Assembly: GCA_021827865.1 (NCBI GenBank)
Contig: JAKAUC010000013.1
Coordinates: forward strand, 186,001 to 250,000
Length of the DNA: 64,000 nt
Reading direction: 5' to 3'
From: an archaeon
GTDB lineage: Archaea; Thermoproteota; Nitrososphaeria; Nitrososphaerales; Gagatemarchaeaceae
Every line of letters begins with the position of its first letter. The stretch's first letter is position 1. This document shows, in pieces, positions 23,342-31,501 of this stretch. A program made the translations under genes and the position numbers. Below the pieces are notes generated by a model. It worked only from the letters and a program-made list of their open reading frames with translations. It searched no databases and had not been told where the DNA came from.

Positions 23342-24007
23342 TTGCGGACCATCATAGTCAACTTCAAGAACTACCCGGAGGTCATGGGGGAAGGGGCGGT
23401 CAGGCTGGCCCGGGCAGTCAAGGAGGTATCCGACGACCTCGGAGTGGACGGCGTGGTCGCGCCACCCACGCCGATGCTGGCCCTGGTCGCGTCGACCACC
23501 GGGGCGAAGGTATACAGCCAGGCTGTGAGCGGAGAGGGAGGGGACAGGACGACCGGGGCGGTCATACCGGAGGCCGTGAAGGCCGCAGGGGCGTCAGGGA
23601 CCATACTCAACCACAGCGAAGCCCGCGTCCCTCCAGGGACCCTCGCGAAGCTGGTCCCCAGGCTCGCCGGGGTCGGCCTGGATGTCTGTCTCTGCGCTCA
23701 GACGAGCCAGGAGGCCGCCGAGCTAGCCCTCCTTGGGCCGAAGTACGTGGCCATAGAGCCGCCTGAGCTGATAGGCAGCGGGGTGGCGGTGTCCAGGGCC
23801 AGGCCCGAGCTCGTGGAGAGGACCGTCTCGGCCGTCCGCGGGACCGGATTCAGGGGGAGGATACTCTGTGGCGCAGGGATAGTCACCGGCGAGGACGTGG
23901 AGAGGGCGGTGAGCCTCGGCGCCGATGGGGTGCTGGCGGCGAGCAGCGTGGTGAAGGCCCGGGACTGGGAGTCCAAGGTCCGCGAGCTCGCTCGTTCTCT
24001 GAGTTGA
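23342..24007 (+). CDS. tpiA: Triosephosphate isomerase (archaeal type)
   Basis: This 221-residue TIM barrel shows the short archaeal form. NFKNYPEVMG carries the substrate-binding Asn and Lys, ILNHSEAR the catalytic His, KYVAIEPPELIGSG the catalytic Glu, and CGAGI and GADGVLAASSVVKA the phosphate loops. It interconverts dihydroxyacetone phosphate and glyceraldehyde 3-phosphate. The TTG start lies 36 nt after CTTTTAGA (23303-23310). Fructose bisphosphatase and aldolase genes lie 2 kb downstream, so gluconeogenic enzymes cluster here. Confidence 0.95.
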   Translation: MRTIIVNFKNYPEVMGEGAVRLARAVKEVSDDLGVDGVVAPPTPMLALVASTTGAKVYSQAVSGEGGDRTTGAVIPEAVKAAGASGTILNHSEARVPPGTLAKLVPRLAGVGLDVCLCAQTSQEAAELALLGPKYVAIEPPELIGSGVAVSRARPELVERTVSAVRGTGFRGRILCGAGIVTGEDVERAVSLGADGVLAASSVVKARDWESKVRELARSLS

Positions 24008-24023
24008 GAACCGGCGGCCCCCG

Positions 24024-24030
24024 TTATATA
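24024..24030 (+). promoter_or_regulatory. TATA box of glutamate dehydrogenase
   Basis: TTATATA is centred 26 nt before the ATG at 24053, giving a predicted leaderless mRNA. It is the best-conserved TATA box in this part of the window. Confidence 0.65.
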
Positions 24031-24052
24031 GAATGTTAAAAGGGCCCGATTT

Positions 24053-25345
24053 ATGGCTCAAAAATACGAAGTGAAACAGTTGCAACAGACAAAGCAACAG
24101 TCCAAACCAAATCCGTTTGAGAACGCACTTGAGCAGCTGAGGATCGCTGCAGAGTACCTCAAGCTGGACGAAGGCATCCACCAGATGCTGGCTCACCCCA
24201 AGAGACAGCTCACAGTCTCCTTGCCCGTCAAGATGGACAATGGGACAACCAAGGTGTTCACAGGTTTCAGGGTCCAATACAACGATGCGAGGGGCCCATT
24301 CAAGGGAGGGATCAGGTACCACCCGGGAGTAACGCTCGACGAAGTCAAAGCGCTGTCCGCATGGATGACGTGGAAGACCAGCGTCGCCGACATACCCTAC
24401 GGGGGCGCCAAGGGAGGGATCATCTGCGACCCCAAGCACCTGTCGGCCGGGGAGAACGAGCGGCTGACCCGCCGCTTCGCGGCGGCCATCGCCCCCATCA
24501 TCGGGCCCTACCAGGACATACCCGCTCCTGACGTCTATACCAACTCCCAGACCATGGCCTGGATACTCGACACCTACAACACCCTCGAAGGGTTCATGTC
24601 GCCTGCGGTGATCACCGGCAAGCCCATCTCCCTCGGCGGCTCTCTAGGACGGGACAAGGCCACCGGACGCGGGGCCGTGTACACCACGGTCGAGGCGGCC
24701 AAGGCGAACAAGGTCAACCTGAAGGGCGCCACCTTCGCCGTTCAGGGGTTCGGTAACGCGGGCTCCAACTACGCGGAGATCCTCCAGACCTACGGCCCCA
24801 AGCTGATGGGGGCCAGCGACTCCAAGGGCTCCATCATGAGCAAGGCCGGCATGGACGCCGGAAAGCTCATCGCATACAAGGAGAAGACCGGCTCAGTCGT
24901 CGGCTTCCCAGGTAGCCAGGAGATCTCGGAGAAGGAGCTCCTGCAGCTGGACGTGGACATCCTCAGCCCGGCGGCCCTCGAGAACGCGATACTCCCAGAC
25001 ACCGCCAAGGGGATCAAGGCCAAGATAATCGCGGAGTGCGCCAACGGGCCGACGACCCCGGAGGCTGACAAGATCCTGCACGCGAACAAGGTCTTCATGA
25101 TCCCAGACATCCTCGCCAACTCTGGGGGCGTCATCGTCAGCTACCTTGAGTGGGTCCAGAACCTCGAGAGGAATTACTGGACCGAGGACGAGGTCAACGC
25201 GATGCTGGAGAAGAAGATCACCTCCGCCTTCCGCGGCGTGCACGCGGCCAGCCTGAAGTACGACGTTGACATGAGGGCAGGCGCCATGATAGTCGGCGTC
25301 GGAAGGGTGGCGGAAGCGGTCAAGACCCTCGGCGTCTTCCCATAG
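24053..25345 (+). CDS. gdhA: Glutamate dehydrogenase
   Basis: This 430-residue protein spans a full hexameric GDH. The N-terminal domain has PFKGGIRYHPGVTLDEVKAL and PYGGAKGGI with the glutamate-binding and catalytic lysines. The Rossmann domain has VQGFGNAGSNYAE, and ANSGGVIVSYLEWVQNL near the C-terminus. It interconverts glutamate and 2-oxoglutarate plus ammonium; NAD versus NADP use cannot be fixed by eye. The AT-richer 5' codons (KYEVKQLQQTKQQSKPN) form an unusual Gln/Lys-rich N-terminal extension of about 20 residues. A hairpin and T-run follow the stop. Confidence 0.97.
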   Translation: MAQKYEVKQLQQTKQQSKPNPFENALEQLRIAAEYLKLDEGIHQMLAHPKRQLTVSLPVKMDNGTTKVFTGFRVQYNDARGPFKGGIRYHPGVTLDEVKALSAWMTWKTSVADIPYGGAKGGIICDPKHLSAGENERLTRRFAAAIAPIIGPYQDIPAPDVYTNSQTMAWILDTYNTLEGFMSPAVITGKPISLGGSLGRDKATGRGAVYTTVEAAKANKVNLKGATFAVQGFGNAGSNYAEILQTYGPKLMGASDSKGSIMSKAGMDAGKLIAYKEKTGSVVGFPGSQEISEKELLQLDVDILSPAALENAILPDTAKGIKAKIIAECANGPTTPEADKILHANKVFMIPDILANSGGVIVSYLEWVQNLERNYWTEDEVNAMLEKKITSAFRGVHAASLKYDVDMRAGAMIVGVGRVAEAVKTLGVFP

Positions 25346-25365
25346 TCGCGGCATGTTCGGACGCC

Positions 25366-25402
25366 CCGGCTTCGAGCCGGCGGCGCCCGCCCCCGGTTTT
25401 TT
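25366..25402 (+). terminator. Hairpin plus T-run downstream of gdhA
   Basis: CCGGC-TTCGA-GCCGG forms a perfect five-pair stem, and TTTTTT follows at 25397-25402. It sits between the convergent gdhA and fructose bisphosphatase genes, so it probably ends the gdhA transcript. The T-run is 16 bases past the stem, so the T-run itself may be the archaeal signal. Confidence 0.5.
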
Positions 25403-25422
25403 GAAATCGAACAGACGCGTCT

Positions 25423-26316
25423 CTAGGAGGACGCGAGGCTCCCCTCGACCTCGCGGACCAGGCTGGCGCTCCCTATGTAGAGCGGCGACGTCTCAGCCAG
25501 TCCTGACGGGGCTAGATCCAGCACGTTGGTTGAGCCGTCGCTGGCGTACCCCCCGGCCTGCTCGTTGATGAAGGCCATGGGGGCGCACTCGTAGAGGACC
25601 CGCAGCTTCCCCCTGGGCTTCTTCACCAGCGCCGGGTAGGAGAAGATCCCGCCCTTGGCGAGCACCTGGTTGTAGTCTCCTATGAAGGTCCCGCAGTACC
25701 TGTTCCTGAGACCCCTGCCGTCGAGGGATTCCCAGAACCTGGCGACGCCGTGGACCCACTCCTTCCTCGAGCCCCCGAAGCCGTAGACCTCGGGCTTGTC
25801 TGGGAGCTTGAGGTTCACGCCGAGGAGCTGGAAGGACATCCCGTCCCCCTCTCTCAGGGCCACGAAGCGGTGGACCCCCTTCCCGAAGGAGAAGGTCAGC
25901 GTGAGCATGGTCCCGTAGGTGACGTAGAGGGCGCCGACGAGGCTCCTCCCGGACGCCGGCAGCCTGTGAGAGTAGAAGCCGAAGATGCTCCCCAGGGGGT
26001 TGTTGGTCTCGACGTTTGAGCTCCCGTCGAGCGGGTCCATGGCTACGCTGACGCCCCCCCTGGACTCCACGGGCTCCTCCATCTCCTCCGACGCGACCTC
26101 CGCGGCGTGCCCCGTGGACGTGAGCGCTTCGACGAAGAGGTCGTTGGAGAAGACGTCGATGGCCTTCTGCGTCTCGCCGGAAGGGTTGGTCTCGGTGAGG
26201 AGCCCGGTCTTGAACGGTATGCTGTCCCAGACGTCTACGCTGGACTTCGCGATGGCGGAGGTGAGCGCCCCGAGGTCGTCGGGGGCGTTGAGCCTCAGGA
26301 ACTCGTCCAGCTTCAA
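25423..26316 (-). CDS. fbp: Class I fructose-1,6-bisphosphatase
   Basis: This 297-residue protein has the class I FBPase signatures: MDPLDGSSNVETNNPLGSIF (metal site), GDYNQVLAKGGIFSYPA, GKLRVLYECAPMAFI and EQAGGYASDGS. It hydrolyses fructose 1,6-bisphosphate to fructose 6-phosphate, the gluconeogenic step. Many archaea use only the bifunctional class V aldolase/phosphatase, so a separate class I enzyme beside a class I aldolase is notable. A TATA-like CTAAAAG (minus strand, 26341-26347) sits 28 nt upstream. It is divergent from the aldolase gene. Confidence 0.93.
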   Translation of the reverse strand: MKLDEFLRLNAPDDLGALTSAIAKSSVDVWDSIPFKTGLLTETNPSGETQKAIDVFSNDLFVEALTSTGHAAEVASEEMEEPVESRGGVSVAMDPLDGSSNVETNNPLGSIFGFYSHRLPASGRSLVGALYVTYGTMLTLTFSFGKGVHRFVALREGDGMSFQLLGVNLKLPDKPEVYGFGGSRKEWVHGVARFWESLDGRGLRNRYCGTFIGDYNQVLAKGGIFSYPALVKKPRGKLRVLYECAPMAFINEQAGGYASDGSTNVLDLAPSGLAETSPLYIGSASLVREVEGSLASS

Positions 26317-26387
26317 TGGCTCCCGCTCGCTGGGGGCGGGCTTTTAGGCGTATTGAGACGCCGGCCCGTGAGGCAGGGGGTGAGACC

Positions 26388-26395
26388 GTTAAATA
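26388..26395 (+). promoter_or_regulatory. TATA box of fructose-bisphosphate aldolase
   Basis: GTTAAATA is centred 27 nt upstream of the ATG at 26419, predicting a leaderless transcript. The divergent fbp promoter (CTAAAAG, minus strand) is 45 bp away. Confidence 0.6.
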
Positions 26396-26418
26396 GTCCG
26401 GGACGCGATTCGCCCCCA

Positions 26419-27168
26419 ATGAAGCGCGACCTGATGGAGAGGTTCCTCACCGGCGGGAAGAGCATGCTCCTCGCCTACGACCAGGGGCTGGAGCACGGTC
26501 CCTCGTCAGACTTTACCGAGAGGAACGTCGACCCGGCCTACATCATGGAGATCGCAGCCAAGGGAGGGTTCAACGGGGTGGTGTTCCAGAAGGGGGTCGC
26601 AGAGAGGTTCTACGACGGGAAGGTCCCTCTGATAGTCAAGCTCAACGGCAAGTCCAGCCTCCCGAAGGGCGAGCCCGTCTCACGGCAGGTGTGCAGCGTC
26701 GAGCAGGCGGTGTCCCTGGGGGCGAAGGGGGTCGGGTACACCATCTATCTGGGGAGCGAGCACGAGCCGAAGATGTTCAGGGAGTTCGGGAAGATACAGG
26801 AAGAAGCCCACTCCAGGGGGATACCGGCGATAGCGTGGATCTACCCGCGGGGCGCCGCCGTCCAGAACGACACTTCGAAGGAGACGGTGGCCTACGCGGC
26901 CAGGGCTGGGCTGGAGCTCGGCGCGGACGCCGTGAAGATCAAATACACCGGGGACCCTGGGAGCTTTTCCTGGGCAGTGAAGGCGGCCGCGGGGGTCAGG
27001 GTGTTCATGAGCGGAGGGCCGAAGGCGCCCACCGACGACGACTTCCTCCGCCAGGTGGAGGGGGTCATGCAGGCCGGGGGGACGGGCCTCGCCGTAGGGA
27101 GGAACGTCTGGCAGAACCAGGACCCTCTCGCCATGGCAGGGAAGCTCAGAAAAGCGATCTTCGGCTAA
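26419..27168 (+). CDS. Archaeal class I fructose-bisphosphate aldolase (DhnA/LacD-like)
   Basis: This 249-residue TIM barrel is of the archaeal class IA aldolase family. LLAYDQGLEHGPSSDF is the conserved start, LIVKLNGKSSL carries a conserved lysine, AVKIKYTGDPGSFSW contains the probable Schiff-base lysine, and VFMSGGPKAPTDDDF and GLAVGRNVWQ are the phosphate loops. It condenses two triose phosphates to fructose 1,6-bisphosphate. The frame is open much further upstream, but ATG at 26419 is set by the TATA box and by where homology begins. Confidence 0.94.
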   Translation: MKRDLMERFLTGGKSMLLAYDQGLEHGPSSDFTERNVDPAYIMEIAAKGGFNGVVFQKGVAERFYDGKVPLIVKLNGKSSLPKGEPVSRQVCSVEQAVSLGAKGVGYTIYLGSEHEPKMFREFGKIQEEAHSRGIPAIAWIYPRGAAVQNDTSKETVAYAARAGLELGADAVKIKYTGDPGSFSWAVKAAAGVRVFMSGGPKAPTDDDFLRQVEGVMQAGGTGLAVGRNVWQNQDPLAMAGKLRKAIFG

Positions 27169-27175
27169 CCCCAAG

Positions 27176-28126
27176 CTACTGGGAGAGCAGTCTCCACGAG
27201 AGGATTATCCCGAGTATCCCCAGCAGCGCGGCGAAGCCGGTCAGGACCGCGAAGTCGACCCAAAGCGGCGCCAGGACGGAGAACCCGGTGGCGGAAGCGG
27301 TCCCCAGCAGCATCTGCCTCACCCCGTCGACCGCGTAGCTCACCGGATTGTACTGGATGACGGACTGGAGCCACCCGGGCATGATCTTGACCGGGAGCAT
27401 CGCGTTGCTGGCGAACAGCAGAGGCAGGTTGAGGAGGTTGATGATCGCCATCTGGGTCTGCCAGTCGCTGGACCTCAGCGCGAGCATCACGAACAGTGAC
27501 GACAGGCCGAAGGCCATGAGGAACAGTATGACGAAGGACCCTGCTATCGAGAGGACGGTGAAGCTGGCAGTGTCCATGCCGAGGACCACGGCGATGACCA
27601 GCACGATGGCCGCCTGGATCAGCGAGCGGACGACGCTCTGCAGCACCTTGCCTGTGACTATGGCCCCCCGGCCCACCGGGGTGCTGAGCGCCTTGTTCAT
27701 GAAGCCGAACCGCCTGTCCCACACGACGGACATGCCGGAGAAGGCGGCCGTGAACAGGATGATGAACGCGAGCATCCCCGCCCCCAGGTAGGAGAAGTAG
27801 CTGGTGGTCCCGAAGGTCGCCAGGTTGACCGCGTTGACTTCGGCGGGGGTGACCCCCGGCTGGCTTGCGAAGAGCGCGCCGATGTTGAAGGCCTTGCCGA
27901 AGAGGCCCAGCCACACCACGGGCTGGACCAGGGATATGATCAGCTGGATGGGGTTCTTGTACCACTTGACAAGGTCCCTGTTGGTGAGAGCCCACAGCCC
28001 GTGCAGGTGGCTCTTGTTCAGCTTGGGAGCGGCCCTGAAGGACTTCTCCATCTCCCTTTCTCGCTCGCTTTCGATGGCCTGCTCCTGGGCAGTCGCCGCC
28101 GACCTGGCAGGGATGTCTTCGGCCAT
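27176..28126 (-). CDS. ABC-2 type transporter permease
   Basis: This 316-residue membrane protein has a charged cytoplasmic N-terminus of about 60 residues, then six hydrophobic segments. LVKWYKNPIQLIISLVQPVVW starts the ABC-2 permease region and FGFMNKALSTPVGRGAIVTGKVL is the conserved loop. It is the membrane partner of the ATPase encoded three bases upstream in the operon. Family members export drugs, lipids or peptides; the substrate here is unknown. Control by the adjacent PadR regulator suggests a response to a toxic compound. Confidence 0.9.
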   Translation of the reverse strand: MAEDIPARSAATAQEQAIESEREREMEKSFRAAPKLNKSHLHGLWALTNRDLVKWYKNPIQLIISLVQPVVWLGLFGKAFNIGALFASQPGVTPAEVNAVNLATFGTTSYFSYLGAGMLAFIILFTAAFSGMSVVWDRRFGFMNKALSTPVGRGAIVTGKVLQSVVRSLIQAAIVLVIAVVLGMDTASFTVLSIAGSFVILFLMAFGLSSLFVMLALRSSDWQTQMAIINLLNLPLLFASNAMLPVKIMPGWLQSVIQYNPVSYAVDGVRQMLLGTASATGFSVLAPLWVDFAVLTGFAALLGILGIILSWRLLSQ

Positions 28127-28129
28127 GGC

Positions 28130-29134
28130 CTAGCGCCTCGCCCTCATCAGGGTGACCCTCTGCTTGAACGCGTCCATCTTCCCCGCCTCCTCCTCCCTGA
28201 GGCTCCTCCCTGTGAACTCGAGGTACGCCTCGTCGAGGCTGGGCTTGGTCAGCGAGATCTTCGTCACGTGGAGCCCCTTGGACCTGACGAGGTCTATCAC
28301 CTTAATCGAAGACTCCTCCCCGACCTCCGACTTTATCCTGTACTCCTGGCCCGCCTTCTTCACGTCCTTCACCAGGGGTATCTTCTTGATGTCCTCGGAG
28401 ATGTCGGGCTCGGCCTCCGCGACCCCTACGACAATGACGTCCCCCCCTATGCTCGCCTTCAGCTCGTCTGGGGTCCCCACCTTCACTATGTGCCCGTGGT
28501 CTACGATCGCTATCCTGTCGCAGAGTGAGTCCGCCTCCTCCAGGTAGTGGGTGGTGAGGAAGAGGGTCATCTTGTACTCTACCTTCAGCATCCTGATGTA
28601 GCTCCACACGGCTGCCCTGGTCTGGACGTCGAGGCCGAGGGTCGGTTCGTCGAGGAAGAGCAGCTTGGGGTAGTTTATCAGCCCGCTGGCGAGCTCCAGC
28701 CTCCGCCTCATGCCTCCGGAGTAGGTGCTGACCTTCCTGTTTGCCGCGTCCTGCAGCTCGACGAGCTTCAGGAGATCCATGGCGTGGGGCTTGGAGTTGC
28801 TCCGGGGGATGCCATAGAGGTCCGCGCACAGGACTATGTTCTGCAGCCCCGTGAGGTCCTCGTCGGCTGTGTACTCCTGAGGGACCACCCCGACGACCCT
28901 TCTCACCTCGTTGGGGTGCTTGTGGATGTCAAGGCCGGCGATCTCCGCCTTCCCCCCCGACGGCTTCAGCAGCGTTGTGAGCATGCTTATCGTCGTCGTC
29001 TTCCCTGCGCCGTTCGGACCGAGGAAGCCGAAGATCTCCCCCTCTTTGATCTCGAACGAGACGCCGTCGACCGCCTTCAGGCTCCCGAAGTTCTTCGACA
29101 ACCCCTCCGCCTTGACTATGGGCTGCTGGCTCAT
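28130..29134 (-). CDS. ABC transporter ATP-binding protein, DrrA-like
   Basis: This 334-residue ATPase has Walker A GPNGAGKTT, signature YSGGMRRRLELASGL, Walker B LLFLDEPTLGLD and switch TTHYLEEAD. A C-terminal domain of about 110 residues follows, as in daunorubicin-resistance DrrA. The ATG overlaps the stop of the PadR gene (ATGA), and the permease follows three bases later. The three genes form one PadR-ATPase-permease operon. Confidence 0.94.
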   Translation of the reverse strand: MSQQPIVKAEGLSKNFGSLKAVDGVSFEIKEGEIFGFLGPNGAGKTTTISMLTTLLKPSGGKAEIAGLDIHKHPNEVRRVVGVVPQEYTADEDLTGLQNIVLCADLYGIPRSNSKPHAMDLLKLVELQDAANRKVSTYSGGMRRRLELASGLINYPKLLFLDEPTLGLDVQTRAAVWSYIRMLKVEYKMTLFLTTHYLEEADSLCDRIAIVDHGHIVKVGTPDELKASIGGDVIVVGVAEAEPDISEDIKKIPLVKDVKKAGQEYRIKSEVGEESSIKVIDLVRSKGLHVTKISLTKPSLDEAYLEFTGRSLREEEAGKMDAFKQRVTLMRARR

Positions 29135-29568
29135 GACTCTCCCCCGATCTTTGAAAGCCTCTCGGCGAGCCCCCTCAGTTCCCCGCTCGCTTTCACGAGC
29201 GATTGGTCCCTGGACCGCGACAGGTCCTCCAGGTATGACGTGTAGCTGGAGATCACTTCTATGGCGTCCTCCACCGAGCGCGGTGCGTGCTCGTGCTGGT
29301 CCGCCCAGGGCCAGGGGTGGTCGACCTCTTCTCTTCCGCTGCTCGTAAGAGAGTACTTGTCTTCCTCCGAGCGGGTCAGGACCCCCTCCTCAACCATGCG
29401 TTTCAGGAGAGGGTAGACGGAGCCGGGGGAGGGCCTCCACCATCCCTGAAGGTTCGCCTCCATCACGTCCATGATCTCTGCGCCAGACTTTGGGGTGTCG
29501 CGGACGATGTAGAGGACCCATCGGCGCAGGCCCTTGTGAGTGCGTTTGGCCCAGTCAAAGTTGAACAA
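29131..29568 (-). CDS. PadR family transcriptional regulator
   Basis: This 145-residue protein has an N-terminal winged helix of the PadR type. RRWVLYIVRDTPKSGAEIMD, WWRPSPGSVYPLLKRMVEEG and KYSLTSSGREEV are the usual helix, recognition helix and wing. The C-terminal helix (IEVISSYTSYLEDL) would dimerise. PadR proteins repress neighbouring exporter genes until a small molecule binds. The TTG start sits just downstream of two tandem palindromes that occupy the TATA position, so autoregulation is likely. Confidence 0.92.
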   Translation of the reverse strand: MFNFDWAKRTHKGLRRWVLYIVRDTPKSGAEIMDVMEANLQGWWRPSPGSVYPLLKRMVEEGVLTRSEEDKYSLTSSGREEVDHPWPWADQHEHAPRSVEDAIEVISSYTSYLEDLSRSRDQSLVKASGELRGLAERLSKIGGES

Positions 29569-29578
29569 ATTCTAGACG

Positions 29579-29603
29579 TTCCGATATCGGAATCCCGATA
29601 TCG
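29579..29603. promoter_or_regulatory. Tandem palindromic operator of the PadR operon
   Basis: TTCCGATATCGGAA (29579-29592) is a perfect 14-bp palindrome. CGATATCG (29596-29603) repeats its core with centres 14 bp apart. The site begins 11 bases before the PadR start codon and covers the expected TATA position (about 29594), so a bound dimer would block the promoter. Confidence 0.7.
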
Positions 29604-29706
29604 ACAGTATTTGAATCTATCTGAGCGCACTTTGGTGGAGGCGTCAGGACCGAGTCCATGGTGGTGCCGAGGGCATCGCTCGACCCCTCTCAATACCTCC
29701 CCGGGA

Positions 29707-29735
29707 CGCCCCCAGACCCGAGTCTGGCGGGGGCG
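29707..29735. other. GC-rich hairpin in the gap between the PadR and antiporter genes
   Basis: CGCCCCCAGAC-CCGA-GTCTGGCGGGGGCG folds into a long stem with a three-base bulge. It could be a terminator or RNA leader element. The divergent 281-bp gap otherwise shows only a TATA-like CTCAAATACC near 29741-29750. Confidence 0.4.
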
Positions 29736-29849
29736 CCTGTGCTCAAATACCTATCCTCCGGTGCCCCAGGTGGCTTGACGGCGTCATGCCAGCTCGGCAG
29801 GTCAGGAAGCCGTGGAAGGCTGCAGCGAAGGTCATGGAGTTGACCCCTG

Positions 29850-31394
29850 TTGGCCCTGTCTCCTGAGACTTTCCTGCTGGTGCTGTCCTCTATAATCTTC
29901 ATAGGGTTCGTGGGGAACCTTCTCCTGAACAAGAAGGGGATACCCCAGACCCTGTTCCTCATAGCCGCGGGCATCGCGACCCGGGCCTTCGCGGTCCTCC
30001 CCACGTCCACGGTCAACGCGATGCTCCCCCTCCTGTCCCAGGTCACCCTGGCCATGGTGGTCTTCGACATAGGCATGAGCATGAAGGTCAGGGAGGTGAT
30101 TTCGGAGGGGAGGTCGGCGATCACCCGCTCGAGCATCTACATGCTGCTCTCGATCCTGGTTACAGCCTTCCTTTTCACCTCGATCCTGCACTGGAGCCTG
30201 TACCAGTCTCTCTTCCTCGGGTCGGTCATCGGCGGAGAGATCTCGATGATCATAGTGCCCTACATGGGGCGCAGGATCTCCCAGCAGGGGCTGGTGTCGA
30301 ACCTGTCCATGGAGTCAGTCTACGACTCGCTCGTCCTGATCATACTGTTCACCGTCCTCCTGAACGGGTACAACCAGAACGCCCCCCTGGACTACAGCGG
30401 GTTGTCCCTCATCTCCTCGAGCTTCTTCCAGCAGCTGTCCATAGGCCTGGTAGGCGGGGTCCTCCTCGGGTTCGCCTGGGTAAGGGTCACCAAGGCGGTG
30501 GGGCAGTCGGACTACTTCTACGTCGCGACCGTGGGCTACGTTATCCTCGCCTACGTGCTGATCGGCGACATAGGCGGGAGCGGGGTGATCACGGTCCTGG
30601 CCATCGGCCTCGTGATGAAGAACCTCACGGACCTCCCCGCTTCGCTGGGCCTCGGAGTGGCAATGCCCGCCGTCTCGCTGAACTACATCTCGGCCTTCCA
30701 GACGGAGATCTCCTTCTTCTTGAGGACCTTCTTCCTCTTCTTCCTCGGGTTCTCTCTCCCCCTCGGGGTGCTCACGTCGCCACAGGTCTACATCGAGTCC
30801 CTGGCCGTCGTGGGGGTCCTCGTAGGGACCCGGGTGCTCAGCACCGAAGCGGTCGACTGGAAGAAGTCGGCGAAGGACAGGAGGATCATAGAATCGATGA
30901 TGGCCCAGGGGCTGACGCCGGCCCTCCTGGCCACGACCCTGATCGCGGACTCGGTGGCTGGCTCCAGCCAGATCCTCCCCATTGCCGCCCTGGTGATCAT
31001 AGTCACCAATGTGATCTCTGCGGGAGGGGCGAGGCTCTTCTCAAGTCCGAGCGAGGGGCTCGACCTGGGCTCGCTCGCCACCATGGGGCCCCTGGTCAAG
31101 GAGCTCAGCGGGATGGTCGACGGGCTGGACCAGAACCAGCTGGAGAATTGGGTTGAGAAGGTCGAGGGAGACGCGAAAGAGGCGGCCCCCGCTGACGTGA
31201 GAGGCAGGGTCAGCGTCCCCAGGCCCAGCAGGGGCGGAGAAAAACGGGTGGAGCTGAAAGTCTCCGCCAGCGCGGTCCCCTTCATCATAGAAGCGATCAG
31301 GAAGAACAAGGACTCGATGCCGCAGGGCACGAGGTCGTACTTCGAGGCGCTGGAAGAAGTCCTCGCCAAGGAACTAGGGTCCCGCAACCCCTGA
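29850..31394 (+). CDS. Cation/proton antiporter (CPA-type)
   Basis: This 514-residue membrane protein has about 12 hydrophobic segments over residues 5-390. Conserved transport-site features are GGEISMIIVPYMGRR and LSMESVYDSLVLIILF, which holds the ES-x2-D motif of Na+/H+ or K+/H+ antiporters. The last 125 residues are cytosolic and end in a domain with SASAVPFIIEAIRKNKDS. TTG at 29850 begins just before the first span. It is followed by a second antiporter gene, so ion homeostasis is the theme. Ion specificity is unknown. Confidence 0.85.
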   Translation: MALSPETFLLVLSSIIFIGFVGNLLLNKKGIPQTLFLIAAGIATRAFAVLPTSTVNAMLPLLSQVTLAMVVFDIGMSMKVREVISEGRSAITRSSIYMLLSILVTAFLFTSILHWSLYQSLFLGSVIGGEISMIIVPYMGRRISQQGLVSNLSMESVYDSLVLIILFTVLLNGYNQNAPLDYSGLSLISSSFFQQLSIGLVGGVLLGFAWVRVTKAVGQSDYFYVATVGYVILAYVLIGDIGGSGVITVLAIGLVMKNLTDLPASLGLGVAMPAVSLNYISAFQTEISFFLRTFFLFFLGFSLPLGVLTSPQVYIESLAVVGVLVGTRVLSTEAVDWKKSAKDRRIIESMMAQGLTPALLATTLIADSVAGSSQILPIAALVIIVTNVISAGGARLFSSPSEGLDLGSLATMGPLVKELSGMVDGLDQNQLENWVEKVEGDAKEAAPADVRGRVSVPRPSRGGEKRVELKVSASAVPFIIEAIRKNKDSMPQGTRSYFEALEEVLAKELGSRNP

Positions 31395-31501
31395 CAATCC
31401 ACAGCGACCCGGGCGGATCGCATGGATATCCCCTGACCGAGGATACCCGATGGATGCCAGTTAAATGCCCACCAAGACAGACAGTGGCTCAGGTCTGAAG
31501 C

